From CAYUJH01 sp964394585 (GTDB lineage: Bacteria > Bacteroidota > Bacteroidia > Cytophagales > Flammeovirgaceae): a stretch of DNA of 42,993 bases. Position 1 is the stretch's first letter. Each line of letters starts with the position of its first letter. Positions 24,592 to 32,747 of the stretch are shown in pieces. Both the position numbers and the translations under genes were made by a program. Location of the stretch: contig CAYMYI010000025.1 in the NCBI GenBank assembly GCA_964394585.1, positions 1-42,993 of the forward strand, in the 5' to 3' direction. The notes beneath the pieces are model-generated. The model was not told where the DNA came from, did no database searches, and saw nothing but the letters and a program-made list of their open reading frames with translations.

Positions 24592-24608
24592 TTGCGACAG
24601 TGTCGCAT
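24592..24608. promoter_or_regulatory. Fur-family-like operator, copy 2
   Basis: TTGCGACAGTGTCGCAT contains a perfect 7-1-7 inverted repeat (TGCGACA-G-TGTCGCA, 24593-24607), the geometry typical of Fur-superfamily operators. It lies directly downstream of the TATTTTG promoter-like run and is a diverged copy of the element at 24554-24570. Confidence 0.55.
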
Positions 24609-24810
24609 TTAACTTCATAAGTTTTCCCCGATACTACGTCGGGTATCAGTATTTATCCCTAACATGCTAATCAAAAAAAATCGCATGAATGTCCTTACAC
24701 ATGCAGAAAAATCCTACAAAAGCAAGCATAACGCAATGCTTTGTCCCCAAAAAGCGATATTGAAAGCATACCCAAAAATTGAAGCTGTTCCTTATTAAAC
24801 ATATTGCATT

Positions 24811-26409
24811 ATGAAAACCACCTTACCCCGCCGCACTTTTTTGTCGATTTTAGGCAAAGGCACTGTTACTACGGCTTTACTGCCATATTATGTAAATGCG
24901 TTTGGAGCTACTGCTACAAGCCACAAAACTTCTTGGCAGCTAAAGGGAATAGCTCCTAGTAGCGAAGACTCACTCATTCTTGCCGAGGGGCTATCTCACC
25001 ATGTTATTGCGAAGTGGGGTGACGCCATCACACCTCGCGATTCTTTTGGGTACAACAACGATTTTCTGTGTTTTATTCCACTCGAAAATTCCGCTACTGA
25101 AGGGATTTTATGGTGTAACCACGAATATGTTAGCAGTTTATTTATCCATGGAAAATCGGCTACCGAAAAAAATAAAGCAGATGTTGAAAAGGAGATGTAC
25201 AATGTTGGTGGGAGCCTTTTGCATATCCGAAAAAATGAAAACAATTTATGGGAACTCGTGTATGATTCGCCTCATAATCGCAGGTTGACTGGGCTAACAA
25301 AAATCCCTTTCAACTGGCATCAAATGATTGAGGGAAGCTCACAAGCTATGGGAACGCTCGGAAATTGTGCGGGTGGCATTACTCCCTGGGGAACTATCCT
25401 TACCTGCGAAGAAAACTACCATGCTTTTTATGGCGATCGCCCTTCGGATAACCGCCAAATAACCGCCTCGATACAAGGTTGGGAACATTACTACAAAAAC
25501 CCTCCGGAACACTACGGTTGGATTGTGGAGGTCAACCCCCTCACCGGCGATGCACAAAAGCATGTAGCACTAGGCCGCTGCGCCCACGAGTGTGCTACGG
25601 TGAAAGAACTTGCCGATGGACGATTGGTAGTATATACAGGCGATGATAGCAACGATGAACATTTATACAAGTTTGTATCGAGTAAACCCCATTCTTTAAA
25701 AGAGGGCACTTTATATGTTGCAAACCTCGAAAAAGGAGCATGGTTGCCCATAGATATCAATCAGCAACCCTTACTTGCTAAAAAATTTAAAACACAAACA
25801 CAGGTGCTAGTGTACTTGAGAGAAGCCGCAAAAATCGTAGGTGCTACTCCACTCGATCGCCCCGAAGATATTGAAATCGACCCGGTAGATGGTAGTGTAC
25901 TTGTAGCTTTAACCAATAACACTCCTAAGGGTAATTACTTTGGCAGCATTCTGAAACTCCAAGAGGAAGATGGTAAGCATGATTCCCTAGCCTTTACTGC
26001 CTCTACATACTTAGCCGGCGGAGAAGAAACCGGATTTGCCTCTCCGGATAATATGGTATTTGATCGTGCAGGAAATCTTTGGTTCACTTCAGATATATCA
26101 GGTAGTAAAATGCACAAACCCCCTTACGAATCGTTCAAAAATAATGGTCTTTTTGTGGTAATGCGGCAAGGGAAACAGGCGGGTGAGGTCACCCAAATAG
26201 GCAGTGCTCCTACCGATGCCGAACTCACCGGACCTTGGTTTTCACCCGATGGGGATACGCTCTTTCTTAGTGTGCAACACCCCGGAGAACGTTCTCCATC
26301 TTTGGAACAGCTCACAAGTCATTGGCCAGAAGGCGGCAATGCCATCCCAAAATCGAGCGTAGTTGCTATTCAAGGTGATTTGCTCAATCAAATTCAACAA
26401 CTTGGGTAA
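24811..26409 (+). CDS. PhoX-like (DUF839) secreted protein with Tat signal
   Basis: The 532-residue protein starts with a twin-arginine signal (PRRTFLSILGKG at 6-17). The body carries PhoX/DUF839 hallmarks: NCAGGITPWGTILTCEENY (~185-203), CAHECATVKELADGRLVVYTGDD-type sequence (~258-280), RPEDIEIDP (~352) and WFTSDISGSK (~427). PhoX enzymes are periplasmic alkaline phosphatases that use calcium and iron instead of zinc; many DUF839 proteins are uncharacterised. It is the first gene of a run of four plus-strand genes (gaps 11 and 28 bp, then an overlap) behind the twin operators. Phosphatase activity is likely but unproven. Confidence 0.8.
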   Translation: MKTTLPRRTFLSILGKGTVTTALLPYYVNAFGATATSHKTSWQLKGIAPSSEDSLILAEGLSHHVIAKWGDAITPRDSFGYNNDFLCFIPLENSATEGILWCNHEYVSSLFIHGKSATEKNKADVEKEMYNVGGSLLHIRKNENNLWELVYDSPHNRRLTGLTKIPFNWHQMIEGSSQAMGTLGNCAGGITPWGTILTCEENYHAFYGDRPSDNRQITASIQGWEHYYKNPPEHYGWIVEVNPLTGDAQKHVALGRCAHECATVKELADGRLVVYTGDDSNDEHLYKFVSSKPHSLKEGTLYVANLEKGAWLPIDINQQPLLAKKFKTQTQVLVYLREAAKIVGATPLDRPEDIEIDPVDGSVLVALTNNTPKGNYFGSILKLQEEDGKHDSLAFTASTYLAGGEETGFASPDNMVFDRAGNLWFTSDISGSKMHKPPYESFKNNGLFVVMRQGKQAGEVTQIGSAPTDAELTGPWFSPDGDTLFLSVQHPGERSPSLEQLTSHWPEGGNAIPKSSVVAIQGDLLNQIQQLG

Positions 26410-26420
26410 TCAATTATAAA

Positions 26421-26813
26421 ATGAATAAAATTCAGCATTCGTTTAAAAACGACTTATACGGCATAGGTATGGCGATTCTTTGCGCTCTTCATTGTACTGT
26501 TTTGCCGGTGATTTTATCTATCTCATCGTTTGCTAGTTTGCAAATCTTCATGAACGCTTGGGTTGAGTATGGTATCATAAGCATCTCAATCGTATTGGCG
26601 ATTCTATCATTCTATCCCGCTTACCGCTATCATCATCGTAGGCTGTTCCCTTCTGTGGTAGCCTCCGTTGGGTTTATCTTCTTAATGCTAAAGTTTCAAT
26701 TCCATCTGTATGAAACCATATGGACGATAGCAGGGAGCGTAAGCATTGTAGCTGCCCATTTTTTTAATTGGTGGTGGGTGCGGCACAGTAACACTTGTGG
26801 GAAGGTAGTTTAA
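26421..26813 (+). CDS. MerC-like small membrane protein
   Basis: The 130-residue protein has four membrane helices. The first contains CALHCTVLP (C21, H24, C25), the metal-binding-type motif of the MerC family. Histidine pairs occur near residues 55-56 (YRYHHRR), and a cysteine lies near the C-terminus. MerC moves mercury in mercury-resistance operons, but Bacteroidota members usually lie outside mer operons, and no merA, merP or merR is present here. Given its neighbours it more likely moves or senses another soft metal such as zinc. Confidence 0.75.
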   Translation: MNKIQHSFKNDLYGIGMAILCALHCTVLPVILSISSFASLQIFMNAWVEYGIISISIVLAILSFYPAYRYHHRRLFPSVVASVGFIFLMLKFQFHLYETIWTIAGSVSIVAAHFFNWWWVRHSNTCGKVV

Positions 26814-26841
26814 TGGTTTTACTTTGATAAATTCTAAGCAT

Positions 26842-27303
26842 ATGCAAAGCAACATACTACGGCTTATAGCGCTCTCATTCATGGTGTTTGTCCCCTTTAT
26901 GGTAAAGGCACAAGTTCCTGATGGTTGGGATCCTTTCGAAAAGGTAAAGTTCATTCCAAAATATTTTGAAGAAGCCGATGCCTACCTATATGCCCCTATG
27001 TTTGGAGCTGGAATTAAAGCACTAGAAGGAAACAAAATTACGCTAGAAGGGTATGTAATGCCATTTGAATACGATACCGATACATTAATTATCCTTTCAA
27101 AATACCCCTATAGCCAGTGCTTTTTTTGTGGGGGTGCCGGGCCGAGTTCTGTAGCAGAGGTAGTTTTTGAAAAACCGTTAAAAGACCACTTCAAACCGGA
27201 TGACTTTATTAGGGTTACAGGGACTTTACGTCTTAATAAAGATGACATCGACCATCTCAACTTTATCATTCAAAATGCTACGTATGTTCAAAAAGAATTT
27301 TAA
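26842..27303 (+). CDS. Secreted CxxC protein, DUF3299-like
   Basis: The ATG at 26842 gives 153 residues starting with a signal peptide (1-24, ending VKAQ); earlier TTG-initiated frames add nothing convincing. The mature domain contains an OB-like strand pattern (ITLEGYVMPFEYD) and the conserved block YPYSQCFFCGGAGPSSVAEV, whose CxxC is a likely metal or redox site. It resembles periplasmic DUF3299-type proteins. Its position between the MerC-like protein and a His-rich lipoprotein suggests a periplasmic metal-handling role. The molecular function is not established. Confidence 0.65.
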   Translation: MQSNILRLIALSFMVFVPFMVKAQVPDGWDPFEKVKFIPKYFEEADAYLYAPMFGAGIKALEGNKITLEGYVMPFEYDTDTLIILSKYPYSQCFFCGGAGPSSVAEVVFEKPLKDHFKPDDFIRVTGTLRLNKDDIDHLNFIIQNATYVQKEF

Positions 27304-27682
27304 TCTGTTATGCTTTGTGGCATTACTATTCGCTTGTGAAAGAACTAAAGAGCCACATTTGAAACTTGCTATTGAAGTTCACGAAGACATTTTGCAGTTG
27401 GAAAAACTAGTGAAACATAGATTGGATAGCCTACAAAATGCACCGTTAGATTCTATTTCGCAAGAAAAGCTGATAGCCCTAACACAGGAGTGGAACGAGT
27501 GGCAAAGTAACTTAATCGAAGTGCCTCATACCGAAGAAAGTGAGCATACGCATAGCCATGCCCACCATCATCATGGGAATCACTCCCAAGCTATTCAACT
27601 AACGCCGGAACAACTCCATGCTGTCCAAGTACAGTTATTATCCGAGTTAGAGAACATTTTTGAAGAGCTCTCCGCTTTATAG
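27284..27682 (+). CDS. His-rich putative lipoprotein
   Basis: From the ATG at 27284 there are 132 residues with a lipoprotein signal (LLFVALLFAC-like; lipid-attached Cys about residue 17). The middle contains the histidine cluster HTHSHAHHHHGNHSQ, flanked by helical, acidic segments. Such clusters bind Zn2+, Ni2+ or Cu2+. The gene overlaps the previous one by 20 bp, strong evidence of translational coupling. An ATG three codons earlier is an alternative. I do not recognise a named family; a metal buffer or chaperone at the periplasmic face is inferred. Confidence 0.65.
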   Translation: MFKKNFNLLCFVALLFACERTKEPHLKLAIEVHEDILQLEKLVKHRLDSLQNAPLDSISQEKLIALTQEWNEWQSNLIEVPHTEESEHTHSHAHHHHGNHSQAIQLTPEQLHAVQVQLLSELENIFEELSAL

Positions 27683-27709
27683 CCATCCACCGAACCGAAA
27701 TCACGTTTT

Positions 27710-29248
27710 TCATTCCCCCTGCCGGTAGGTGTGCTGTATTTTTTCAATGCGCAAGGCGAGGGAACTTACTTCGTTGAGAGCATCGTTGAGGTTGGCTTCT
27801 ACCAACTCGCTTTTCGAAGGATGCACAAAAAGGTTGCTTCGCAAGTGCTGCAACGGTTCGGGTGCTTCGGTGGTAAACTTCTCTCGAATTTCGGCAATAT
27901 ATGCCATGAGTTGCTCGGTTTGTTGATCCCAATACTTGCGAACTACGGGGTGCGGGGCACGGCGGATAAACTCCTCTCGTTCGGTTTTCACCGTTTTCAT
28001 ACTGAACGTGTGCGCTTTGGAATTGTGGTAAATCTCTATTTGATTTTCGATATCAGCCTTTTTTGCTTTGATTTTGTAGGTAAGCTTTTTCTCTCCATCG
28101 TACAAACCGATGGTTTGGTAATCGTCGAGGGTGAGGCGCTCAAACTCAGCAGCTTTCACAAACTGCCCATCGAACAGGCGCGAGGCATGCAACACTTCGT
28201 AGTATACATGGTCAACCAAGTAAAGCTCTTCAGCGCTTACGGTGTGCGTTACGTTAATTTCCCGTTTGACTTCTTCTTCTAAACCGGCGACTTCTTTGCG
28301 GAGTCCGCTAAGGTTAAGTGCAATTGAGTAACCATGTTTCCGAATGGTTTCGGCGAGTGTTTCTTTAAGCATATCAACTTGCGATGGTGCACTCCACAAG
28401 GCATGGATCATCAGGAAACAGTCCATCAGGTCGACTGACGCGCGCCCATTGAGGAAGGCAGTGGTGCGCATCAGGTTGGCAATTTTTTTCCACCGTCGGT
28501 CGAACACGGCAAAGGGTACTCCGCTTTTTTGCTCGTACTCTTCCATGCGAAAGCGCATCATTTGAATGGTATTAATGACCTCTACGGGCAACTCTACTTG
28601 CTTAATTTGAGCTTCCCATGCCTCGAGTTCTTTGTTGGTAATTTTCAGGTTTTCGGCAACTGGATCTTCGTACACATCGCCTGTGTTGGTAAGCAAGCTG
28701 ATAAAATTGCCTTTCTCTCGGATTTCGTTGATAACATACCGAAGCAGAAACCGATCCCAAAGGGCGTCTAAGTTTTCGCCGTTGGGGGGCAGTTCGTTTG
28801 ATGCCGAAATTATTGACTTGATATCGACTTTGACTTCTTGCTCGCCATTGCGGTAAATTTTTTCATTTAAAATGGTGAGTAGGGCATTCTGGATTGAGGG
28901 CCCTGCCTTCCAGATTTCATCGAGAAAAACCACGTTTGCGCCGGGTAGGTATTTTTCTGTGAGCCGTTCGTATTTGTCTTCATCGCGTAGTTTTTTGATG
29001 GAAACCGGCCCAAAGATTTCGTCGGGCGTACTGAATTTATTCATCAAATATTCAAATGATTTCCCATCTTTAAAAGCAAACTTTAAACGACGGGCAATCA
29101 AGCTTTTGGCAACTCCGGGAGGACCTAACAAAAAGATACTTTCGCCGGCAATTGCCGAGAGTAACGCTAGTTGGATGGCTTCTTCTTTTTCGTACACTCC
29201 TTGCGAAAGCGCGGCAAGAATTCCCTTAATTTTTTCTTTTACAGTCAT
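27710..29248 (-). CDS. ravA: MoxR/RavA-type AAA+ ATPase
   Basis: The 512-residue protein matches RavA throughout. It has Walker A LLGPPGVAKSLIARRL (~37-52), Walker B NVVFLDEIWKAGPSIQNALL (~104-123), sensor 1 (IISASNELPP ~145) and an arginine-finger region (LWDRFLLRYVI ~163), then a long helical C-terminus typical of the LARA-domain RavA group. In enterobacteria RavA works with the VWA protein ViaA and interacts with respiratory and stress-related proteins. No viaA is adjacent here: downstream genes are convergent and the upstream neighbour is divergent. Confidence 0.88.
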   Translation of the reverse strand: MTVKEKIKGILAALSQGVYEKEEAIQLALLSAIAGESIFLLGPPGVAKSLIARRLKFAFKDGKSFEYLMNKFSTPDEIFGPVSIKKLRDEDKYERLTEKYLPGANVVFLDEIWKAGPSIQNALLTILNEKIYRNGEQEVKVDIKSIISASNELPPNGENLDALWDRFLLRYVINEIREKGNFISLLTNTGDVYEDPVAENLKITNKELEAWEAQIKQVELPVEVINTIQMMRFRMEEYEQKSGVPFAVFDRRWKKIANLMRTTAFLNGRASVDLMDCFLMIHALWSAPSQVDMLKETLAETIRKHGYSIALNLSGLRKEVAGLEEEVKREINVTHTVSAEELYLVDHVYYEVLHASRLFDGQFVKAAEFERLTLDDYQTIGLYDGEKKLTYKIKAKKADIENQIEIYHNSKAHTFSMKTVKTEREEFIRRAPHPVVRKYWDQQTEQLMAYIAEIREKFTTEAPEPLQHLRSNLFVHPSKSELVEANLNDALNEVSSLALRIEKIQHTYRQGE

Positions 29249-29426
29249 AGTGGCTAATCCTGAGTTTCAAGGCAATTGTTTTACAAACGGCGTTTGCTGT
29301 TGCCAATCGTTTTTCTTTTACGAAGCCTGAAACACACATTTTTGTTTAGAAATCTGAGAGTCGCTCTTGCCTCTTCTTCTCCAATTTTTTGGAAAGATTG
29401 CGTACCTTTCTGTTAAAAACATTGAT

Positions 29427-30128
29427 ATGAAAAAATTGGTAGTTTTAACCGGAGCAGGTATCAGTGCAGAGAGCGGGCTGAAAACCTTTCGCGATAGTAA
29501 CGGTCTTTGGGAAGGGCACGATGTAATGGAAGTTGCCACGCCCGAAGGATGGGCAAAAAACCCTGAGTTAGTTCTCGAATTTTACAACCAGCGCAGGCGC
29601 AATTTGCTCGAAGTACAACCGAACCGTGCCCACGAAATTTTAGCAGAGCTCGAAGAACATTTTGATGTAACGATTATCACCCAAAACGTAGATAATTTGC
29701 ACGAACGTGGGGGTTCTTCCAACGTGATGCACCTACACGGTGAGTTGCTCAAAGTACGCGGCATTGCCGATAATGAAACCGTGTATGAGGTTGACCCGAT
29801 AAACCCCGACATTCTGCTAGGCGATTTGTGCCCCAAAGGTTCGCAACTTCGCCCGCATGTGGTGTGGTTTGGCGAGCCAGTGCCTATGATTGAACCCGCC
29901 ATCGCCGAAGTAGAAAAGGCAGATATTTTTATGGTAGTCGGCACTTCGCTAGTGGTGTATCCGGCGGCTGGCTTGCTCGATTTCAAACGCCCGAATACCC
30001 CTACCTTTTTGGTAGATCGGCAAATCCCCTATGTAACTCCTGCCAAGAACTTGTATTTTTACGAAGGAAAAGCTACCGAAATGATGCCCCAAGTAGCCGA
30101 AGAACTGATTAGAAATCATAAAAACTGA
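29427..30128 (+). CDS. cobB: Class III sirtuin (NAD-dependent protein deacylase) lacking zinc cysteines
   Basis: From the ATG at 29427 the 233-residue protein has TGAGISAESGLKTFRD (NAD site), the class III acyl-recognition pair in FYNQRRR (Y-x-x-R), TQNVDNLHERGG, the catalytic His in MHLHGE, PHVVWFGE and VGTSLVVYPAAG. The Y-x-x-R pair predicts removal of succinyl or malonyl groups from lysine. The usual four zinc-binding cysteines are missing: only one Cys (DLCPKGSQLRP) remains in the whole protein. It is followed 17 bp later by the methylmalonyl-CoA mutase subunit gene, a setting consistent with acyl-CoA metabolism. Confidence 0.93.
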   Translation: MKKLVVLTGAGISAESGLKTFRDSNGLWEGHDVMEVATPEGWAKNPELVLEFYNQRRRNLLEVQPNRAHEILAELEEHFDVTIITQNVDNLHERGGSSNVMHLHGELLKVRGIADNETVYEVDPINPDILLGDLCPKGSQLRPHVVWFGEPVPMIEPAIAEVEKADIFMVVGTSLVVYPAAGLLDFKRPNTPTFLVDRQIPYVTPAKNLYFYEGKATEMMPQVAEELIRNHKN

Positions 30129-30145
30129 TATAAACTACGCGAACA

Positions 30146-31285
30146 ATGAGCGATTCAACATCCCTTTTCGACGACTTTGCACCTATCACCAAAGCCGATT
30201 GGCTTGCAAAAGTTACCCAAGATTTAAAAGGCGCTGACTACCACGAGAAAATGGTGTGGGAAACCCCAGACGGCTTTTCAATGGAAGCGTTGTACATGCC
30301 TGAAGACATGGAAAAAATCCGATGGGTGCAGTCGTTTGAAAACGCTTTTTATAATCCTGAAAAGGCACACCTACAAACAAGATATTGGCAAAACTGCCCT
30401 ACCCTAACGGTCGACATCTCAAAAACTTCCAATGCCCATGCCCTAGAGGCTTTGCAAAATGGAGCTGATGCAGTGCAATTCAAACTTGGCGAAACTGAAG
30501 TAAACTTCGAGGCTCTCCTTAACGATGTGTTGCTTCCGTATTGTGGAGTGTATTTTCAAAGTGAAGCGAACTTATTGGCAAATTGCAAAGCATATTTTGC
30601 TTTTGCGCAATCAAAGCAATACGAACTCGCTACGATAGAAGGGGGCTGGTTTGCCGGTGGACAACCCCACGAACTCGCCGAAACCATTCGGATGGCGGAA
30701 GCGGCTCCTCATTTCAAAGTATTGGGAATTGCCGCCCCCGACGCGCCCACCATTTCGACACGTATTGCCAACCTTTTGTGGCAGACAGCACAACATATTG
30801 ACTCGCTCGAAACGCATGCAATCACTCCTACGCAAGTATTTCAAAATTTATATGTGCACCTTTCCGTTTCTTCGGCGTATTTCCCTGAAATTGCCGGACT
30901 TCGTGCCTTGCGCATCCTATTAAGCCAAATGGCAAGGCTTTTCGCAGTGGAAATCCCACCGTATGCCTTCCGAATCCATGCCTTTACAACCCTCGATAAG
31001 CACGAAGAAGATGCCTACCAATACATGCTCAGCAATACAACTCAGGCGATGTCGGCAATCGTAGGCAATGCCGATGTGCTAACCGTGTTACCTCACACGC
31101 TCTATACCGAGCCTAACAACCGCTTTGCTTTGCGCATTGCGCGAAACGTATCGAGCATTCTGAAAGAAGAAGGGCACTTAGACAAAGTTGCCGACCCTGC
31201 CGCAGGTTCGTATTACCTCGAAATGCTGACGGCAAAACTAGCCGAAAGTGCTTGGCAACAATTTCAACAAAGGTTGTCGTCGTAG
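30146..31285 (+). CDS. mutA: Methylmalonyl-CoA mutase, small subunit (short form)
   Basis: The 379-residue protein matches the TIM-barrel part of the methylmalonyl-CoA mutase beta chain: FAPITKADWLAKVTQDLKGA at the start, IRIAEAAP-like and NLYVHLSVSSAYFPEIAGLR in the middle, ADVLTVLPHTL and DPAAGSYYLEMLTAKLAESA at the end. The C-terminal cobalamin-binding-like domain found in longer small subunits is absent. The catalytic large subunit (mutB) is not in the window. The enzyme interconverts methylmalonyl-CoA and succinyl-CoA. It is probably co-transcribed with cobB (17 bp upstream) and possibly with the ABC permease gene 33 bp downstream. Confidence 0.85.
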   Translation: MSDSTSLFDDFAPITKADWLAKVTQDLKGADYHEKMVWETPDGFSMEALYMPEDMEKIRWVQSFENAFYNPEKAHLQTRYWQNCPTLTVDISKTSNAHALEALQNGADAVQFKLGETEVNFEALLNDVLLPYCGVYFQSEANLLANCKAYFAFAQSKQYELATIEGGWFAGGQPHELAETIRMAEAAPHFKVLGIAAPDAPTISTRIANLLWQTAQHIDSLETHAITPTQVFQNLYVHLSVSSAYFPEIAGLRALRILLSQMARLFAVEIPPYAFRIHAFTTLDKHEEDAYQYMLSNTTQAMSAIVGNADVLTVLPHTLYTEPNNRFALRIARNVSSILKEEGHLDKVADPAAGSYYLEMLTAKLAESAWQQFQQRLSS

Positions 31286-31318
31286 CGTTTTCTCTATCTA
31301 CACACGAAACATCATTTT

Positions 31319-32623
31319 ATGAGCGAGCACTTCCAAAATTTCTTTCTTTTACAAGACCCCAACGTACGCTGGGTAGTGATGGCAGTATTGCTCATGAGTG
31401 TCAGTGCATCGGTTACCGGTTGCTTCACATTTTTGCGCAAACGAGCCCTTGTAGGCGACGCCATTGCCCATGCAATTCTGCCCGGAGTATGCCTGGCGTT
31501 TATGTTCACACAAGTTAAAAATCCTATTTGGTTGCTCCTAGGCGCTACGGTAAGCGGTTGGGTCGGCTTGCTTTGTATCGATTTTATCACCAACCATACC
31601 AAACTGAAACCCGACACTGCCTTGAGTTTAGTGCTCTCTGTATTTTATGGATTTGGGGTATTTCTGCTTACCATCATTCAACGTACCGGGAGTGCTGCCC
31701 AGTCGGGTTTAAACAACTTCTTGTTTGGTAACGCTGCTGCTATGGTGCAAGAAGATGTGCGCACATTCGCCCTTTTCAGCGGTGTATTACTTTTCATCAT
31801 CGTTCTGTTGTATCATCCATTTCGGTTGGTGATTTTTGATCGCGATTTTGCCAGTGTTCGAGGGTTTCCTGTGAAACGGCTCGAATTGTTGCTCTCGTTC
31901 CTCACGGTATTAGCTATTGCCATTGGTATCCAAGCGGTAGGCGTCGTGCTGATGGCAGCGTTGTTGATTACCCCTGCAGCTTCGGCCCGGTATTGGTCTG
32001 AGCAACTTCTTCCTATGATGCTCTTAGCGGCAATTTTCGCCGCTATCTCGGGGGTTTCAGGTGCATATGTTTCGTATGCGCTCCCCCACATGCCCACCGG
32101 ACCTTGGATTGTCATGTTCCTTACCCTTTTTGCGATGGGTTCGGTATTGTTCGGGAAACGCAAAGGCGTGATAGCCGAATTAGCTCAACGGCGGCGAAAT
32201 CGAAAAAAAATGCTGCACGAAAATATCTTGAAGTGTTTGTACCACCTCGGAGAAAAAGACAAAAAATGGGGACTCCCCTACTCGATAGATCAAATGCAAG
32301 AACACCGACACATTCCGCTCCGCGAACTAAAAAAAGGGATACGCACTTTAACGCAACAAGGATTTTTGGAACGCAACCAAGAGAAAGTACTCCTTACCCC
32401 TAACGGAGTGCGCGAAGGGCAACGCGTTACCCGTGTGCATAGGCTATGGGAAATTTACCTAACCAAGTACATGCAACTCCCTGCCGACCATGTGCACGAC
32501 GATGCCGAGGCGATTGAGCACATCATTACGCCCGAACTTGAAAAGCAATTGGAAGATTTGCTGGGTAAACCGCTGAGCGATCCGCATGCCACGCCTATTC
32601 CGTATGCAAATCCCCAACGTTAA
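31319..32623 (+). CDS. Metal ABC transporter permease fused to DtxR-type metalloregulator
   Basis: Residues 1-285 form an eight-to-nine-helix ABC-3 family permease of the ZnuB/MntB kind (GCFTFLRKRALVGDAIAHAI, LLITPAASARYW). A basic linker (RRRNRKKM ~290) leads into a winged helix and dimerisation domain of the DtxR/MntR family (~295-434). Metal-site equivalents are visible: HRLWE for the helix histidine and DDAEAIEHII for the E-x-x-E-H cluster. It would import Mn2+, Zn2+ or Fe2+ at the inner membrane while its tail senses the metal in the cytoplasm. No ATPase or substrate-binding subunit is next to it. Such fusions occur in Bacteroidota, so this is probably not an assembly artefact. Confidence 0.85.
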   Translation: MSEHFQNFFLLQDPNVRWVVMAVLLMSVSASVTGCFTFLRKRALVGDAIAHAILPGVCLAFMFTQVKNPIWLLLGATVSGWVGLLCIDFITNHTKLKPDTALSLVLSVFYGFGVFLLTIIQRTGSAAQSGLNNFLFGNAAAMVQEDVRTFALFSGVLLFIIVLLYHPFRLVIFDRDFASVRGFPVKRLELLLSFLTVLAIAIGIQAVGVVLMAALLITPAASARYWSEQLLPMMLLAAIFAAISGVSGAYVSYALPHMPTGPWIVMFLTLFAMGSVLFGKRKGVIAELAQRRRNRKKMLHENILKCLYHLGEKDKKWGLPYSIDQMQEHRHIPLRELKKGIRTLTQQGFLERNQEKVLLTPNGVREGQRVTRVHRLWEIYLTKYMQLPADHVHDDAEAIEHIITPELEKQLEDLLGKPLSDPHATPIPYANPQR

Positions 32624-32747
32624 GCCATTAGTGCTCATTTTTTTTTCGGCATCACCCTAAATTTGCCCTACTATTTTGTGGTATTTTGGCGATTATTATT
32701 CTAAATTCAAATGGAAAAATCGTTCTTAAATCTTTACCACATTTATT

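Larger units (their letters stand above)
24479..24810. other. Regulatory region between haaO and the putative metal operon
   Basis: 332 bp without a gene. It contains two 17-bp palindromes (24554-24570, 24592-24608) with a TATTTTG promoter-like run between them (24580-24586), and a small hairpin (CCCGA-N7-TCGGG near 24637). The operators lie 76-130 bp upstream of haaO and about 200-257 bp upstream of the PhoX-like gene, so control in either direction is possible. Confidence 0.5.

Noticed and set aside
26421..26813. Mercury-resistance operon
   Set aside because: Only a MerC-like protein is present; no merA, merP, merT or merR genes are nearby.
29265..29320. Nested short repeats (GGCAA/TTGCC and CAAAC/GTTTG) between ravA and cobB
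   Set aside because: The stems are 5 bp with asymmetric loops; likely chance.
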